A stretch of 64,000 nucleotides of DNA from an uncultured Erythrobacter sp. (lineage in GTDB: Bacteria; Pseudomonadota; Alphaproteobacteria; Sphingomonadales; Sphingomonadaceae): contig CANLZP010000002.1 of NCBI GenBank assembly GCA_947495695.1, forward strand, positions 1-64,000, in the 5' to 3' direction. Positions within the stretch are counted from its first letter, which is position 1, and each line of letters begins with the position of its first letter. The position numbers and the translations under genes were made by a program. Positions 1 through 9,685 of this stretch are shown here, piece after piece. The notes under the pieces were generated by a model that was given only the letters and a program-made list of their open reading frames with translations, had not been told where the DNA came from and ran no database searches.

Positions 1-119
1 AGCTAGCAACAGAAACCCCCACTTTCCTTCATTGGTGGATATGCAAGGCATTGCGGCCGGGGACGAGGGGCCTCCCCCGCAAGAACAAGCAAGCGCGGGT
101 AGCTAGCAACAGAAACCCC
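1..119. repeat. 19-bp direct repeat, copies exactly 100 bp apart
   Basis: The sequence agctagcaacagaaacccc occurs at 1-19 and again, identically, at 101-119. The DNA between the copies is GC-rich and not repeated. The left copy touches the window edge, so more copies may lie outside. The function is unknown; it could be a dispersed repeat family or the remains of a short duplication. Confidence 0.6.
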
Positions 120-465
120 ACCAATTCCCCCATATCGGCCTGCAAATGGCAATATTCTGTGCTTCCGGTGCTCACGACCTTTGTTGGTCGCTGCGCGGCG
201 GTTCTCAAACTTCACCATTTCCGGCTCGATCTGGCGAAATTCATGTTACTTCTTATGCCGTTAGTGCATTCGCCCGCTGGCAAGCGTGACCATGAGGCGC
301 GAAATTTCAAATTTGACACTTTTGCAACTCGATACGGCGGCATCAAAGCTGGCTATGAGCCGTTTTGACCGGCGATTCATTGGCGCTGACGCGGGGAAGA
401 GCAGCGCAATCTTTGCCAAACGCAGGTGGAATACGAAAGGGAGCACTGACTGGCGTTTTGCCACC
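1..465. other. gene-poor stretch at window edge
   Basis: No convincing gene is visible here. Short open frames exist on both strands, but none has a good ribosome binding site or a recognisable product. The left 120 bases carry a 19-bp direct repeat, annotated separately. The stretch may hold the end of a gene lying outside the window, or a repeat-rich spacer. Confidence 0.5.
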
Positions 466-720
466 TCAGTCAGCAGCCACTTCCTGTGCCGCTTTTACCT
501 CTTTCTCGACCCGCTCATATTTCAGGCAATCGAGGATCTTGGCACCGGCTAAAAAGACCGCGCCAGTGGTGGCCAGAAACAGCATTTTGCCGCCCCAGCC
601 GGGATATTCTGTCAGATATTGAGCGCCGCGAGCGGTTGCACCAAGGGCCAGAGCATAGATGATGATATACGCTTCCCAGCGCGTCTTTATCACAAACAGC
701 CGACCGATTTTGCGCAGCAT
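466..720 (-). CDS. small two-helix membrane protein, unknown function
   Basis: This encodes 84 residues with two hydrophobic stretches, at about residues 17-33 and 44-62. The ends are charged, and the tail is rich in Glu and Lys. It starts at an ATG and stands alone, upstream of nothing obvious on its own strand. The arrangement suggests a small inner-membrane protein. I do not recognise a characterised family. The frame looks real because of its hydrophobic pattern and ordinary composition. Confidence 0.65.
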   Translation of the reverse strand: MLRKIGRLFVIKTRWEAYIIIYALALGATARGAQYLTEYPGWGGKMLFLATTGAVFLAGAKILDCLKYERVEKEVKAAQEVAAD

Positions 721-839
721 TTCCGCCCTTTCGTGCCTGGTTCAAGACTCGCTATTCAAACGCAAATCGCAGTTTCCTGCGGGCCTTGACGGTTAACAGA
801 ACACTAATTGTAAAGCGGGCAAGCCCAGTGTCCAGCGCG

Positions 840-2099
840 TTAACCTAGTTCTTCCAGATCCAGCGCCTGCAACAGCTTGTGGCGGGCCGAGATGATCGCT
901 TGGGTCAGCTCTTCATGACCCAGGTCTGACGGGTCTATCTGCTCGGGCCAGTTGGCGGCAATAATGGACTCCATTTGATCGGCCTTTGCCTCGTCCAGCA
1001 GAAAGCGCGGATCGACATGAGCCGGATCGCAAGCAACGCGCAAACGCAGGCAGGCCGGGCCGCCGCCATTGGCCATGCTTTGTCGGACATCCACCGGAAT
1101 GACCTCGCGGATCGGGCCATTACCGGCCAGCATTTGTTGGCACCATTGCCACACCCGCTCGCTTTCGCGGCATTCATCGGGCACGATCAAGGACATGCCC
1201 GCATTATCGGGGCGCGTGACCAATTGCGCGTTGAACAGATAGGTGCGGATCGCCTCGTCCAAAGGCACAGCGCTGTCGGGCACCTCTACCACTTGCAAAG
1301 CGGGAAAGGCGGCGCGCATCGCATCAAAGGCGCTCTGGCGATCGGCAAACGCCAGTTCGTGGGCAAACAACACATGTTCATTGGCCACGGCGACCACATC
1401 ATTGTGAAAAGCGCCGGCTTCGATGGCAATCGGGTTCTGTTCGATGAAGACACAGCGATCCGGGGCGAGCCCGTGCAAACGCGCCACCGCGCGGCTGGAT
1501 TGTTCGTGCTGGCGGGCGGGGAATTTGCCGCCCGGCCTGCCGTAAACGAACACCTCTACGCCGGCCTCGCCATGGCTTTCGCACAGGCGCATATGGTTAG
1601 CCGCGCCTTCATCTCCAAACGTGGGGACAATGGCATCATGCACGGCAAAATGGGCCGTGTCGGCAAAGGCCAGATCAAGCTGGCGTTTGGTGTCGGGCCA
1701 TTCCTGACCGCGATGCAGCATCGTCACCAGATTTGCGGGCGTGAAGTGGCACCGGCCATCAGCGGTATCGGGCGCGGGGCTGACAGTGGCTGCATTGGCG
1801 GTCCACATCGAGCTGGCAGAAAAAGCTGCCGCCACCAGAGCCGGGTCGTCGCTGTCTAGATTGGCACCGAGCCCCTCCAACAAGGCCAAATTGGGGCGGG
1901 GCAGGGGAAGGAAATACCCTTGATGACCAAACCGAGCGAGATTGCCGCGCATCTTGGCGAGACCCTGCAGCGCTGCGGCCTTTGGATATGACGTGCTGCC
2001 TTGATGGCGAGCGCTGGCGATATTGCCCAGGCTGAGGCCGGCATAATTGTGGCTCGGCCCGACAACGCCGTCAAAATTTATCTCGACCACTTTGGTCAT
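840..2099 (-). CDS. astB: N-succinylarginine dihydrolase AstB
   Basis: The enzyme hydrolyses N2-succinylarginine to N2-succinylornithine, two ammonia and CO2, the second step of the arginine succinyltransferase (AST) pathway in the cytoplasm. The 419-residue protein has the family opening NFDGVVGPSHNYAG, the FGDEGAANH segment (about 161-169), FHND with His232, and GGGPACLRLR with the likely nucleophile Cys350. Its length is close to the usual 440-450. The ATG overlaps the astA stop by four bases (ATGA), which indicates translational coupling. It is the last gene of the astA-astB unit read leftward. The partners astC, astD and astE are not in the window. Confidence 0.95.
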   Translation of the reverse strand: MTKVVEINFDGVVGPSHNYAGLSLGNIASARHQGSTSYPKAAALQGLAKMRGNLARFGHQGYFLPLPRPNLALLEGLGANLDSDDPALVAAAFSASSMWTANAATVSPAPDTADGRCHFTPANLVTMLHRGQEWPDTKRQLDLAFADTAHFAVHDAIVPTFGDEGAANHMRLCESHGEAGVEVFVYGRPGGKFPARQHEQSSRAVARLHGLAPDRCVFIEQNPIAIEAGAFHNDVVAVANEHVLFAHELAFADRQSAFDAMRAAFPALQVVEVPDSAVPLDEAIRTYLFNAQLVTRPDNAGMSLIVPDECRESERVWQWCQQMLAGNGPIREVIPVDVRQSMANGGGPACLRLRVACDPAHVDPRFLLDEAKADQMESIIAANWPEQIDPSDLGHEELTQAIISARHKLLQALDLEELG

Positions 2100-3112
2100 C
2101 GTGCGACGCTCCAGACGCTATCACCAATTTGGACATCCAGAATGTCAGCGGTGCTTGAATCCAACGAAATAGTGCCATCATCATTCATGATGCGCGCGCC
2201 GTAACAGGCCTGAAAATCCTGCAATTGTCCGGTCGCGATTATCGCACGCTCGCCCTGTTCGGCATCAATCGCACTGATGGTGGCCATAGTGCTGTTTGCC
2301 ACGCTGGTGATCTTGTCTGTTTGCGCGACCATGCTCGGCCCGCCGTCAAAGATATCGACATAGCCTTGGTATTGAAAATTCTCGTTTTCCAGCATGCGCA
2401 TGGCGGCTCGGCCGGTGGGATGGGGGACACCGATGACGCTGCGCGCATTATCGTCCAGCATGGCGACATAGACCGGGTGTTTGGGCATCAGATCGGCAAT
2501 GAATTGATTGCCATTGATCGCATTGAAATAGTCCGCTTCTTGAAAGCTCATGCCAAAGAAGCGTCCGGCAACACCATCCCAAAAGGGCGATCCGCCACGC
2601 TCGTCAATAATGCCGCGCAGTTCGGCCAAGGTCCGATCTGCGAAGCGTTTGCGGTGCATGGCAATGAACAAATAGCGGCTGCGGGCGAGGAGCAGGCCAA
2701 GCCCTCCGGCGCGCTCATTGGGGTGCAGGAACAGACCGCCGACTTCGCTCGACCCTTCCAGATCGGTGGTCAGGCTGAGCAATTCAGCGCGAACGGTCCG
2801 GTCCAATTCCTGCGAATATTGGGTCAAAGTGTTGAGCCGATAGGAATAGAACGGCCATTGCTGGCCAACCATCGTCATCAGCTGGCATGTGCCGCGAATG
2901 GCGCCGGTTTGCACATCCTCAAGCACCAAAACAAATTGTTCATCGACCAATTCGTCCTTTGTGTTCTGAAAGGCTTTGGCAGCGCGTTCCAGCTTTCCGC
3001 CCAACGCTTTGCGGTCGGCAGGAAGATTGGTGAAACCACCGCCGGTCAGCTTGGCCATTTCATATAGGGGTTCAAGATCGGTGGCGCGTGCAGCGCGTAA
3101 ACGAAAACTCAT
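2096..3112 (-). CDS. astA: arginine N-succinyltransferase AstA
   Basis: This enzyme transfers succinyl from succinyl-CoA to arginine and commits arginine to catabolism through the AST pathway. The 338-residue protein has the GNAT-like family signatures GGFTNLPADR near residues 25-34 and SEVGGLFLHP near 122-131, followed by a CoA-binding type glycine-rich stretch. Its length matches the family. It begins 10 bases downstream of the M20 hydrolase stop and overlaps astB, so the three genes most likely form one transcript. A single-subunit AstA is expected; there is no second paralogous subunit (AruF/AruG type) here. Confidence 0.95.
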   Translation of the reverse strand: MSFRLRAARATDLEPLYEMAKLTGGGFTNLPADRKALGGKLERAAKAFQNTKDELVDEQFVLVLEDVQTGAIRGTCQLMTMVGQQWPFYSYRLNTLTQYSQELDRTVRAELLSLTTDLEGSSEVGGLFLHPNERAGGLGLLLARSRYLFIAMHRKRFADRTLAELRGIIDERGGSPFWDGVAGRFFGMSFQEADYFNAINGNQFIADLMPKHPVYVAMLDDNARSVIGVPHPTGRAAMRMLENENFQYQGYVDIFDGGPSMVAQTDKITSVANSTMATISAIDAEQGERAIIATGQLQDFQACYGARIMNDDGTISLDSSTADILDVQIGDSVWSVAR

Positions 3113-3122
3113 GGGCGCGGGC

Positions 3123-4334
3123 TCAATTCATTTCTCCAGCAGCAATTCTGGTGAGGACCAAAGCCGACAGGGCAGCACGTTCGGCCAAGGATGGAACAAT
3201 CAAAAATTCGTCCGGTGAGTGGATCGCGCCCCCGCGCACGCCCATCGTGTCGACAACCGGCACGCCGCAAGCGGCAATATTGTTGCCATCACACACACCG
3301 CCAGTGGATTGCCAGCCAATCGTCTGGCCCAATTGCGCGCCGCATTCTTTCACCAGATCGAACAGGCGCTGGGCATTGTCATCAACCGGCTTGGGCGGGC
3401 GGGTCACGCCGCCATGGCGGTGTACGCCCACATCATGGGCGGTCCCAATCTCGCGGATAAGGTCGTTTAAGCGGTTATCGAAACTTTCCATCGCCTCGGT
3501 TGATTTGGGGCGAATGTTGAAGCGCACTACGGCGTGATCGGGCACCACATTATTGGCCGATCCGCCCTCCAGCTTGGCCGGGTTTACAGTCAGCTCGTCG
3601 CTTTCCATCGCCTTGATGCGCAGGATCAAATCAGCCGCCGCGACAATGGCGTTGCGCCCTTCATGCGGATTGCGGCCGGCATGGGCACTCTTGCCAGAAA
3701 AAATGATCGAATAATTGCCGGTGCCGCCGCGGGCATAGGCTAGCGTGCCATCGGGCAGAGCGGCGGGTTCGTAGGTCAGCGCTGCAATTTTGCCGCGCGC
3801 CATTTCGGCAATCAAGGTCGATGAGGCGAGCGATCCGGTCTCCTCGTCAGAATTGAGCAGTACATCGTAACCCAGCGCTTGGGCATGTTCGCTGTCTTCA
3901 AAAGCCATCAGAGCGTGCAACATCACCGCAATGCCGCCCTTCATATCGGCCACGCCAGGACCGTTCAACACGTCGTCTTTCAGCCAGGTTTGGTTCTGGA
4001 AGGCATGATCGACCGGAAAAACTGTATCCATGTGGCCTGTCAGCAAGATCCGCCGATTTGCCCTTGGCCGCACGCGCAGGACCAGATGTTGCCCATGCGG
4101 CTTGGAAAATTCGCGGCCATCGGAATTGATCGCGGTAACTTCGGCCGGATCGATCAAAGACACCTCGCCGGGCAGGGCCGAGAAAGCATCGGCCAATTCG
4201 CCTGCCTGCTTGGCCAGACCATCCAGATTGGCGGTGCCAGTGTTGATCGCGCACCATTGCTGCACCGATGCGAGCATGGCGGCAGCATCGATGCGGTTCA
4301 AAAGGGCGTCAGCTTGGGAGGTGGATTGTTGCAT
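3123..4334 (-). CDS. M20 family metallo-amidohydrolase in ast operon
   Basis: This is a zinc-dependent M20 hydrolase of the ArgE/DapE/carboxypeptidase G2 group, 403 residues. Visible metal ligands and catalytic residues are His101 and Asp103 in GHMDTVFP, Asp130 in GVADMKGG, and Glu164-Glu165 in DEETGS. A bacterial dimerisation domain sits in the middle (about 200-320). It is the first gene of an operon with astA and astB, 10 bases before astA. I infer that it removes the succinyl or another acyl group from an AST-pathway intermediate, perhaps replacing the M14-type AstE. The sequence alone does not prove the substrate. No strong ribosome binding site precedes the ATG. Confidence 0.85.
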   Translation of the reverse strand: MQQSTSQADALLNRIDAAAMLASVQQWCAINTGTANLDGLAKQAGELADAFSALPGEVSLIDPAEVTAINSDGREFSKPHGQHLVLRVRPRANRRILLTGHMDTVFPVDHAFQNQTWLKDDVLNGPGVADMKGGIAVMLHALMAFEDSEHAQALGYDVLLNSDEETGSLASSTLIAEMARGKIAALTYEPAALPDGTLAYARGGTGNYSIIFSGKSAHAGRNPHEGRNAIVAAADLILRIKAMESDELTVNPAKLEGGSANNVVPDHAVVRFNIRPKSTEAMESFDNRLNDLIREIGTAHDVGVHRHGGVTRPPKPVDDNAQRLFDLVKECGAQLGQTIGWQSTGGVCDGNNIAACGVPVVDTMGVRGGAIHSPDEFLIVPSLAERAALSALVLTRIAAGEMN

Positions 4335-4537
4335 TGGAAACTGCTCTAGCGGCGCTGACGGGGAAGGCCAAGTCGGCTGCCCAAATTCTTGGCCAAATTC
4401 TTGGCCCGATTGTTGCGCAGAGACGGTTGCATTGCGCCGCCCGATTGGTCATAGGCGCTGGCGTTCCTCCCCGGACATTTTGCACACACCTGCCTGCGCC
4501 AGACCGGCGCAAGCGCAAGCTATTTGAGTGAGGAATA

Positions 4538-6634
4538 ATGACCCAGCTTACCCCGCGCATCAATTTTTCAATTGACCCTGCGCTTGCCAATTTGATGGAG
4601 CGCGACGTGTTGCAGCCCCTGGGCCGCGATGTGAATGCTTTCTGGTCAGGCTTTGCCGATCTGCTGGGTCAGTTTGTGCCGCGCAACCGGGCTCTGCTGC
4701 AAAAGCGCGAGGATATGCAGGCCCAGATAGACGCTTGGCATGTCGAGCGTCGTGGTCAGCCCCACGATGCAGGTGCGTACCGCTCGTTTCTGGAAGAGAT
4801 TGGCTATCTGGTCCCCGAACCGGATGATTTCACGATTGGCACGCAAAATGTCGATCCCGAGATCGCCACCATGGCCGGGCCGCAATTGGTGGTGCCAGTG
4901 CTCAACGCGCGCTTCTTGCTGAACGCTGCCAATGCGCGCTGGGGCAGCCTCTATGATGCCTTTTACGGCACCGATGCGCTGGACGCGCCGCCTGCGAAGC
5001 CGGGCGGATATGACAAAGCGCGCGGCGATGCCGTCATTGCGCGCGGCCGGGCGTTCCTCGATTCTGCTCTGCCATTGGTTGACCAAAGCTGGGCCGATCT
5101 GACTGGCAAAGATGATGGCAAGCTGCGCGACGAGAGCCAATATGTTGGCAAGACGGACAAGGGCCTGCTGTTCGTCAACAATGGCCTGCATATCGAAGTC
5201 GTGTTCGATCCTGACAGCCCGATTGGTCAGACCGACAAGGCTGGCATTGCCGACATTATTTGCGAATCTGCGCTCACCACTATTTGCGACTGCGAGGATT
5301 CGGTCGCAGCGGTCGATGCTGAGGACAAGCTGCTAGCCTACACCAATTGGTTGGGCGTAATTCGCGGCGATCTGCAGGAAAGTTTCGACAAGGGCGGCAC
5401 CACGCTGACCCGAGCGTTGAATGCGGACAAATCCTATACCACGCCCAATGACCAAACCTATTCCCTGCCGGGGCGCAGTCTGCTTTTTGTCCGCAATGTC
5501 GGACACTTGATGACCAATCCTGCGATTATACTTGAAGGTGGATCGGAGGTGCCAGAAGGCATCATGGATGCGGTCTTCACCAGCGCAATTGGTGCCTTGG
5601 ATGTCGAGGGCCACGGCAAATATGGCAACAGCCGCAAGGGTTCGATCTATATCGTAAAGCCCAAGATGCATGGGCCAGAAGAATGTGCTTTCACCAATGA
5701 TCTGTTTGATGCGGTGGAAGATTTGCTCGACCTGAAGCGTCACACGATCAAGGTTGGCGTGATGGACGAAGAACGCCGCACCAGCGCCAATCTTGGGGCC
5801 TGTATTCAGGCGGTTAAGGACCGGATCGTGTTCATCAACACAGGCTTTCTCGATCGGACCGGAGACGAAATCCATACGTCCATGCAAGCCGGGCCGATGA
5901 TGCGTAAGGGCATGATGAAGGGATCATCATGGCTAACCGCTTATGAGGCGCGAAATGTCGGTATCGGGCTGAAACACGGCCTGTCTGGCAAGGCGCAAAT
6001 CGGCAAAGGCATGTGGGCCGCGCCCGACTTGATGGGGCAAATGATGGTCGAGAAAATCGGCCATTTGCGTGCCGGAGCCAACACCGCATGGGTGCCATCA
6101 CCCACAGCGGCCACCCTGCATGCACTGCATTACCATCAGGAAAATGTTTTCGATATCCAGCAAGGACTGGGTGACATTCCAGGGCTTGATGCACTGCTGG
6201 AAATACCTTTGGCCGAGGGTGCGAATTGGTCAGAAGACGAATTGCGCGATGAATTGGACAACAATTGCCAGGGCTTGCTGGGCTATGTTGTGCGCTGGGT
6301 TGATGCAGGTGTTGGCTGTTCAAAAGTGCCGGATATCAATGATGTAGGCCTGATGGAGGATCGCGCGACGCTGCGCATTTCCAGCCAGCATATCGCCAAT
6401 TGGCTGTTGCATGGCGTGGTAAGCGAGGATCAAATTAACGATTCACTCACCCGTATGGCGGCCAAAGTTGACGCTCAGAACGCTGGTGATCCCACCTATG
6501 TCCCGCTGATCGGTAACGAAGATGCGCCCGCCTTCAGCGCGGCCAGGGATCTGATCTTCAAGGGGGTCAGTCAGCCGTCTGGTTACACCGAACCTTTGCT
6601 GCATGCATGGCGTCAAAGGGCCAAGGCGGGCTAA
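4538..6634 (+). CDS. glcB: malate synthase G
   Basis: This enzyme condenses glyoxylate with acetyl-CoA to give malate in the glyoxylate cycle, as a monomeric cytosolic protein. The 698-residue length is typical of isoform G (about 720) and much longer than isoform A. Recognisable blocks are [15 protein letters not shown] near residue 250, the [10 protein letters not shown] segment, and [20 protein letters not shown] near residue 590, part of the C-terminal catalytic face. It is transcribed divergently from the ast operon. No isocitrate lyase gene is in the window, so the partner lies elsewhere. Confidence 0.96.
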   Translation: MTQLTPRINFSIDPALANLMERDVLQPLGRDVNAFWSGFADLLGQFVPRNRALLQKREDMQAQIDAWHVERRGQPHDAGAYRSFLEEIGYLVPEPDDFTIGTQNVDPEIATMAGPQLVVPVLNARFLLNAANARWGSLYDAFYGTDALDAPPAKPGGYDKARGDAVIARGRAFLDSALPLVDQSWADLTGKDDGKLRDESQYVGKTDKGLLFVNNGLHIEVVFDPDSPIGQTDKAGIADIICESALTTICDCEDSVAAVDAEDKLLAYTNWLGVIRGDLQESFDKGGTTLTRALNADKSYTTPNDQTYSLPGRSLLFVRNVGHLMTNPAIILEGGSEVPEGIMDAVFTSAIGALDVEGHGKYGNSRKGSIYIVKPKMHGPEECAFTNDLFDAVEDLLDLKRHTIKVGVMDEERRTSANLGACIQAVKDRIVFINTGFLDRTGDEIHTSMQAGPMMRKGMMKGSSWLTAYEARNVGIGLKHGLSGKAQIGKGMWAAPDLMGQMMVEKIGHLRAGANTAWVPSPTAATLHALHYHQENVFDIQQGLGDIPGLDALLEIPLAEGANWSEDELRDELDNNCQGLLGYVVRWVDAGVGCSKVPDINDVGLMEDRATLRISSQHIANWLLHGVVSEDQINDSLTRMAAKVDAQNAGDPTYVPLIGNEDAPAFSAARDLIFKGVSQPSGYTEPLLHAWRQRAKAG

Positions 6635-6722
6635 ACCCGGCATTTAGCGCCATGGCCCACGTTTTCGTGGTTTATGGATACGGTTAGCAATTTCTAAATT
6701 TCTCCTGCGTATTGATACGTAT

Positions 6723-7649
6723 ATGAGGAATAAAGAGCCCTTTGTTCGGTCGCGCTTTGCCACGGGTTGTGTCTCGGGTCTGGCGCTTGTTGCACCGTAT
6801 ACGGCCTCCGCTCAGACGGAGGGCTGGTCGCTTGAACCCGACGCTCGGATGGAACTGGGCGTGGTCAGCGCGCAGTCGGCCACGCGCGACGAGCAAATCG
6901 TGGTTGATGGTGATGCGCTGACGGCGCGCGCGCAGATCGGCGTTGATTTTGAAGACAATAACTCGCGCTTTAGGCTTGAAGCGGACCGCATCGAAGTGGT
7001 TCGCTTGGGCCAGGGGCGCAGCGATTCCAACCGGGACCGGCTGACGGCTTTGTTCCAGCAGGAACTGAATGATGATTGGGATGTCGAGTTTCGCGCCCGT
7101 TTTTATGATGATCTGGTCACGGCTGAATCAAGCGATACGGACGAGATCCAAGGATCGGTGCGGGTCTCCTATGAGCCCACCAGAGAGCATCGCGTGCGCG
7201 TGCGCGCAACCTGGCGTGAGCGCGAATATGACAACGGCACAGCCCCTCAATCGAAAGGTGATGGAGCCCGCGTGGATGCGCAATACCGTCGCCGGTTGGG
7301 CCGATATCACTACATAACAATCGATGGCCGGGCTGAATCGATCAGCTCCGATGATCCTCGGCGCGGCTACTCGCGCGAGTCAATCAAGGCCGCTTACACC
7401 CGTCCGATTACTCCAGACCTGCGAGTTCGCCCTGCGATTGAGGTGCTCAGAACGCGGTTTGATGGCCGGATTACTGACGATGGAGATCGCCGCAAAGACA
7501 CCTTGGTTGCACCCGAAGTTGAGCTGCTTTGGTGGCCCGGCAAAGTCCGGGTCGAGGCTGAGGCGAAGTATATTTTCACGCAGAGCAACCAGATCACCCG
7601 CGACCGCCAAGGCTATCGCTTCACACTAACGGTCGGGTATGTTTTCTAG
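6723..7649 (+). CDS. predicted outer-membrane beta-barrel protein, first gene of a ligase cassette
   Basis: The 308-residue protein has an N-terminal signal peptide ending near the alanine-rich PYTASAQ. It then alternates short amphipathic strands rich in Arg, Asp, Glu and aromatic residues, and ends in VGYVF, a terminal aromatic residue typical of outer-membrane barrels. I recognise no named family. The stop codon lies 11 bases inside the next gene, so translation is coupled to the 7TM protein. The start ATG lies in a palindromic ATACGTAT context with only a weak ribosome binding site. By context it is the outer-membrane part of the 7TM/ATP-grasp system. Confidence 0.75.
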   Translation: MRNKEPFVRSRFATGCVSGLALVAPYTASAQTEGWSLEPDARMELGVVSAQSATRDEQIVVDGDALTARAQIGVDFEDNNSRFRLEADRIEVVRLGQGRSDSNRDRLTALFQQELNDDWDVEFRARFYDDLVTAESSDTDEIQGSVRVSYEPTREHRVRVRATWREREYDNGTAPQSKGDGARVDAQYRRRLGRYHYITIDGRAESISSDDPRRGYSRESIKAAYTRPITPDLRVRPAIEVLRTRFDGRITDDGDRRKDTLVAPEVELLWWPGKVRVEAEAKYIFTQSNQITRDRQGYRFTLTVGYVF

Positions 7650-8718
7650 GCTGAGATCCCAACTTTCACGAATACGGGAGCGCGCGACACCCCAGGTGAA
7701 GCGTCCTTTCTTTATCGGGCTCGCCGTCGGAATTGGTCTGGCGGCGTTGGTCGTTCTCGGCCTACTCAATACCGAATCCTTTTTGGCGATGCCTTCCTCG
7801 TTCGACGGGATCGCTACCTCGCAGGCCATTTGGGGCCTGAAGCCGTCCAATCTGTTGATGGTTCTCCCGCTGGGTTCGTTCCTGGTGGTTCTGGCGCGCA
7901 GCTTTATCGGCTTGCGCGCTTTTGGCTTGTTTACGCCAATGCTGATCGCGCTGGCCTTCTTGCAAATCGGTCCGGTGATGGGCCCCATTGTGCTGGGATC
8001 ATCGGTTATCGTTGGTATGATCGTGGCGCCAGCCTTGCTCAAATTGCGGATGACGCGCGTGGGCTTTCTGGGCGTGTTGATCTCGCTGATTGTGTTGACT
8101 CTGGTGGCGTTGCAGATCGTTCTCGATACACAGCTGCAGGTTGACGCTTTTCCGGTCGTGGTGTGCGCCCTGGTGGTGGAACGGTGGTGGCGCCAGTGGG
8201 AAAAAGATGGCCCGTTTGAAGCTGCGCGGATCGCCTTCAACACATTCATGATCTCGGTCGTGGTCCAATTTGTCATGGTCTCGCATATCGCTTTGATGCT
8301 GATTGAGGCATCGCCCTTGCTGATGCCTGCCGCCACCGGATTGGCGATTGCAATTCTGGGCCGGTATCGCGGATTGAGGCTTTCGGAAATCCACCGCTTC
8401 GCACCAATCTGGCTGGAACGGCGACGCATCGCCCGCGATGAAGAGATGTCCGCGCAGGCGGTGTTACCTGGATTGCTGGATACGCCGGATGTTCCAGAGC
8501 TGACTCTAGAAAACACGGTGCTTGCAGCGCGAGAACGCGCGCCGCCGATCGAAGGGATGTGGGTCATCGATTCCGTCGATGACCTAAACTCATCTCGACG
8601 CAGGCGTGTGCCTCAGGTCGCCCCCGATAGCGAGGTACAATTTGTGCCTCGCTCTGGCGCGTCAAAGCGTCCAGCTAAACATAATGCGTGGATTGTGCGC
8701 AGCGTGGAGGACGTCTGA
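7639..8718 (+). CDS. 7TM membrane protein of the ATP-grasp-linked (UUP1-type) family
   Basis: This 359-residue protein has about seven transmembrane helices between residues 22 and 245. They include the family block PLGSFLVVLARSFIGLRAFG followed by a TPMLIALAF segment, and GRYRGLRLSEIHRF at the end of the membrane region. In related proteobacteria this 7TM module is often fused to an N-terminal inactive transglutaminase domain. Here that domain is absent and the membrane part starts almost at once. A basic cytoplasmic tail of about 100 residues follows. The gene overlaps the barrel gene by 11 bases and is followed one base later by the ATP-grasp gene, so the three should be made together. Confidence 0.8.
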   Translation: MFSRLRSQLSRIRERATPQVKRPFFIGLAVGIGLAALVVLGLLNTESFLAMPSSFDGIATSQAIWGLKPSNLLMVLPLGSFLVVLARSFIGLRAFGLFTPMLIALAFLQIGPVMGPIVLGSSVIVGMIVAPALLKLRMTRVGFLGVLISLIVLTLVALQIVLDTQLQVDAFPVVVCALVVERWWRQWEKDGPFEAARIAFNTFMISVVVQFVMVSHIALMLIEASPLLMPAATGLAIAILGRYRGLRLSEIHRFAPIWLERRRIARDEEMSAQAVLPGLLDTPDVPELTLENTVLAARERAPPIEGMWVIDSVDDLNSSRRRRVPQVAPDSEVQFVPRSGASKRPAKHNAWIVRSVEDV

Positions 8719-8719
8719 C

Positions 8720-9676
8720 ATGTTCATGGACATCAAAAATCCGTTCAAGCGGTCCGCAACAAAGCAGGCGGCGTTGACGCGCAAACAGATGGGATTACCT
8801 GACCCCAGCAATCCGCTGGACGAGATCTTGGGTCTCAACATGCGCAATGCGCTGATCGCCAAATACAACCCGCGCATTGCGATTGACCGGGCTCTGGACA
8901 AGGTTGCCGCCAAAGAGGCGCTGGAAAGCCATGGCATTTCCTGCACGCGATCAATCGCTGTTATCTCGGACTATATGGGGCTGATGCATTTCAAACCCGA
9001 AGAGGTGCTGCCTGATGCATGGGCCATCAAGCCGGCGCGCGGATCGCAGGGCGATGGCATTCTGCTGGCGGTTGGCAAGCAGGGTGACAATTGGGTGAAG
9101 GGGTCTGGCACGGTGCTGACGCCGGACACTGTGATGCACCACATAAGCCGGATTGTTGACGGACAATTCTCGGGCGAGTCCATGAGCGAAGACGCGGCCT
9201 TGATCGAGCCGTTGATCTGCGCCGATCCTGGTCTGGCGAAGCTGGTGCCCGAAGGGCTGCCCGATTTGCGCGTGATCTGTCTGGGGGACCAGCCTTTGAT
9301 GGCCATGGTGCGTCTGCCGACTATGGAATCCGACGGGAAAGCCAATTTGCACCAAGGCGCCATTGGTGCAGGAGTCGCGCTGGAAACCGGGCAGATTACC
9401 CGCGCGCTAAAGGGGCATGAGGTGCTGAACAAACATCCCGATACGGGCTCTCAATTGGTTGGATTCCAAATTCCGCATTGGGAAAAGGTGCTGGAAATGG
9501 CGAGCAAATGTGGTCCAGCGGTCGGCCTTGGGTATAGCGGTGCAGACATTGTTCTGGATGTGAATGAGGGGCCTTTGGTGTTGGAGGTCAATGCGCACCC
9601 AGGGCTGGAAATTCAGAATATCAACCAGCTTGGCCTGAAAGCGCAAATGGCGATTGTGGGCGAAGATTTCCGCTGA
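8720..9676 (+). CDS. ATP-grasp alpha-L-glutamate ligase-like protein (RimK-related)
   Basis: The predicted 318-residue cytoplasmic ATP-grasp enzyme belongs to the group that forms amide bonds by an acyl-phosphate. Visible parts are the family opening LGLNMRNA, the ATP-binding Lys in WAIKPARGSQGDG, the acidic metal-binding region PDLRVICLGD, and the terminal VLEVNAHPGLEIQNIN segment. The chosen start is the ATG right after the 7TM stop, with GGAGG about nine bases upstream. A longer frame from 8606 would overlap the 7TM gene widely. Pairing with a 7TM protein is established for this family. The substrate is unknown; attachment of amino acids to an envelope peptide or small molecule is inference. 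Confidence 0.85.
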   Translation: MFMDIKNPFKRSATKQAALTRKQMGLPDPSNPLDEILGLNMRNALIAKYNPRIAIDRALDKVAAKEALESHGISCTRSIAVISDYMGLMHFKPEEVLPDAWAIKPARGSQGDGILLAVGKQGDNWVKGSGTVLTPDTVMHHISRIVDGQFSGESMSEDAALIEPLICADPGLAKLVPEGLPDLRVICLGDQPLMAMVRLPTMESDGKANLHQGAIGAGVALETGQITRALKGHEVLNKHPDTGSQLVGFQIPHWEKVLEMASKCGPAVGLGYSGADIVLDVNEGPLVLEVNAHPGLEIQNINQLGLKAQMAIVGEDFR

Positions 9677-9685
9677 GCAAACGGC

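Noticed and set aside
975-1859. 294-codon open frame on the plus strand
   Set aside because: It lies fully antisense to astB, which has clear motifs; in GC-rich DNA such shadow frames are common.
2225-3067. 280-codon open frame on the plus strand
   Set aside because: It is antisense to astA and has no recognisable features.
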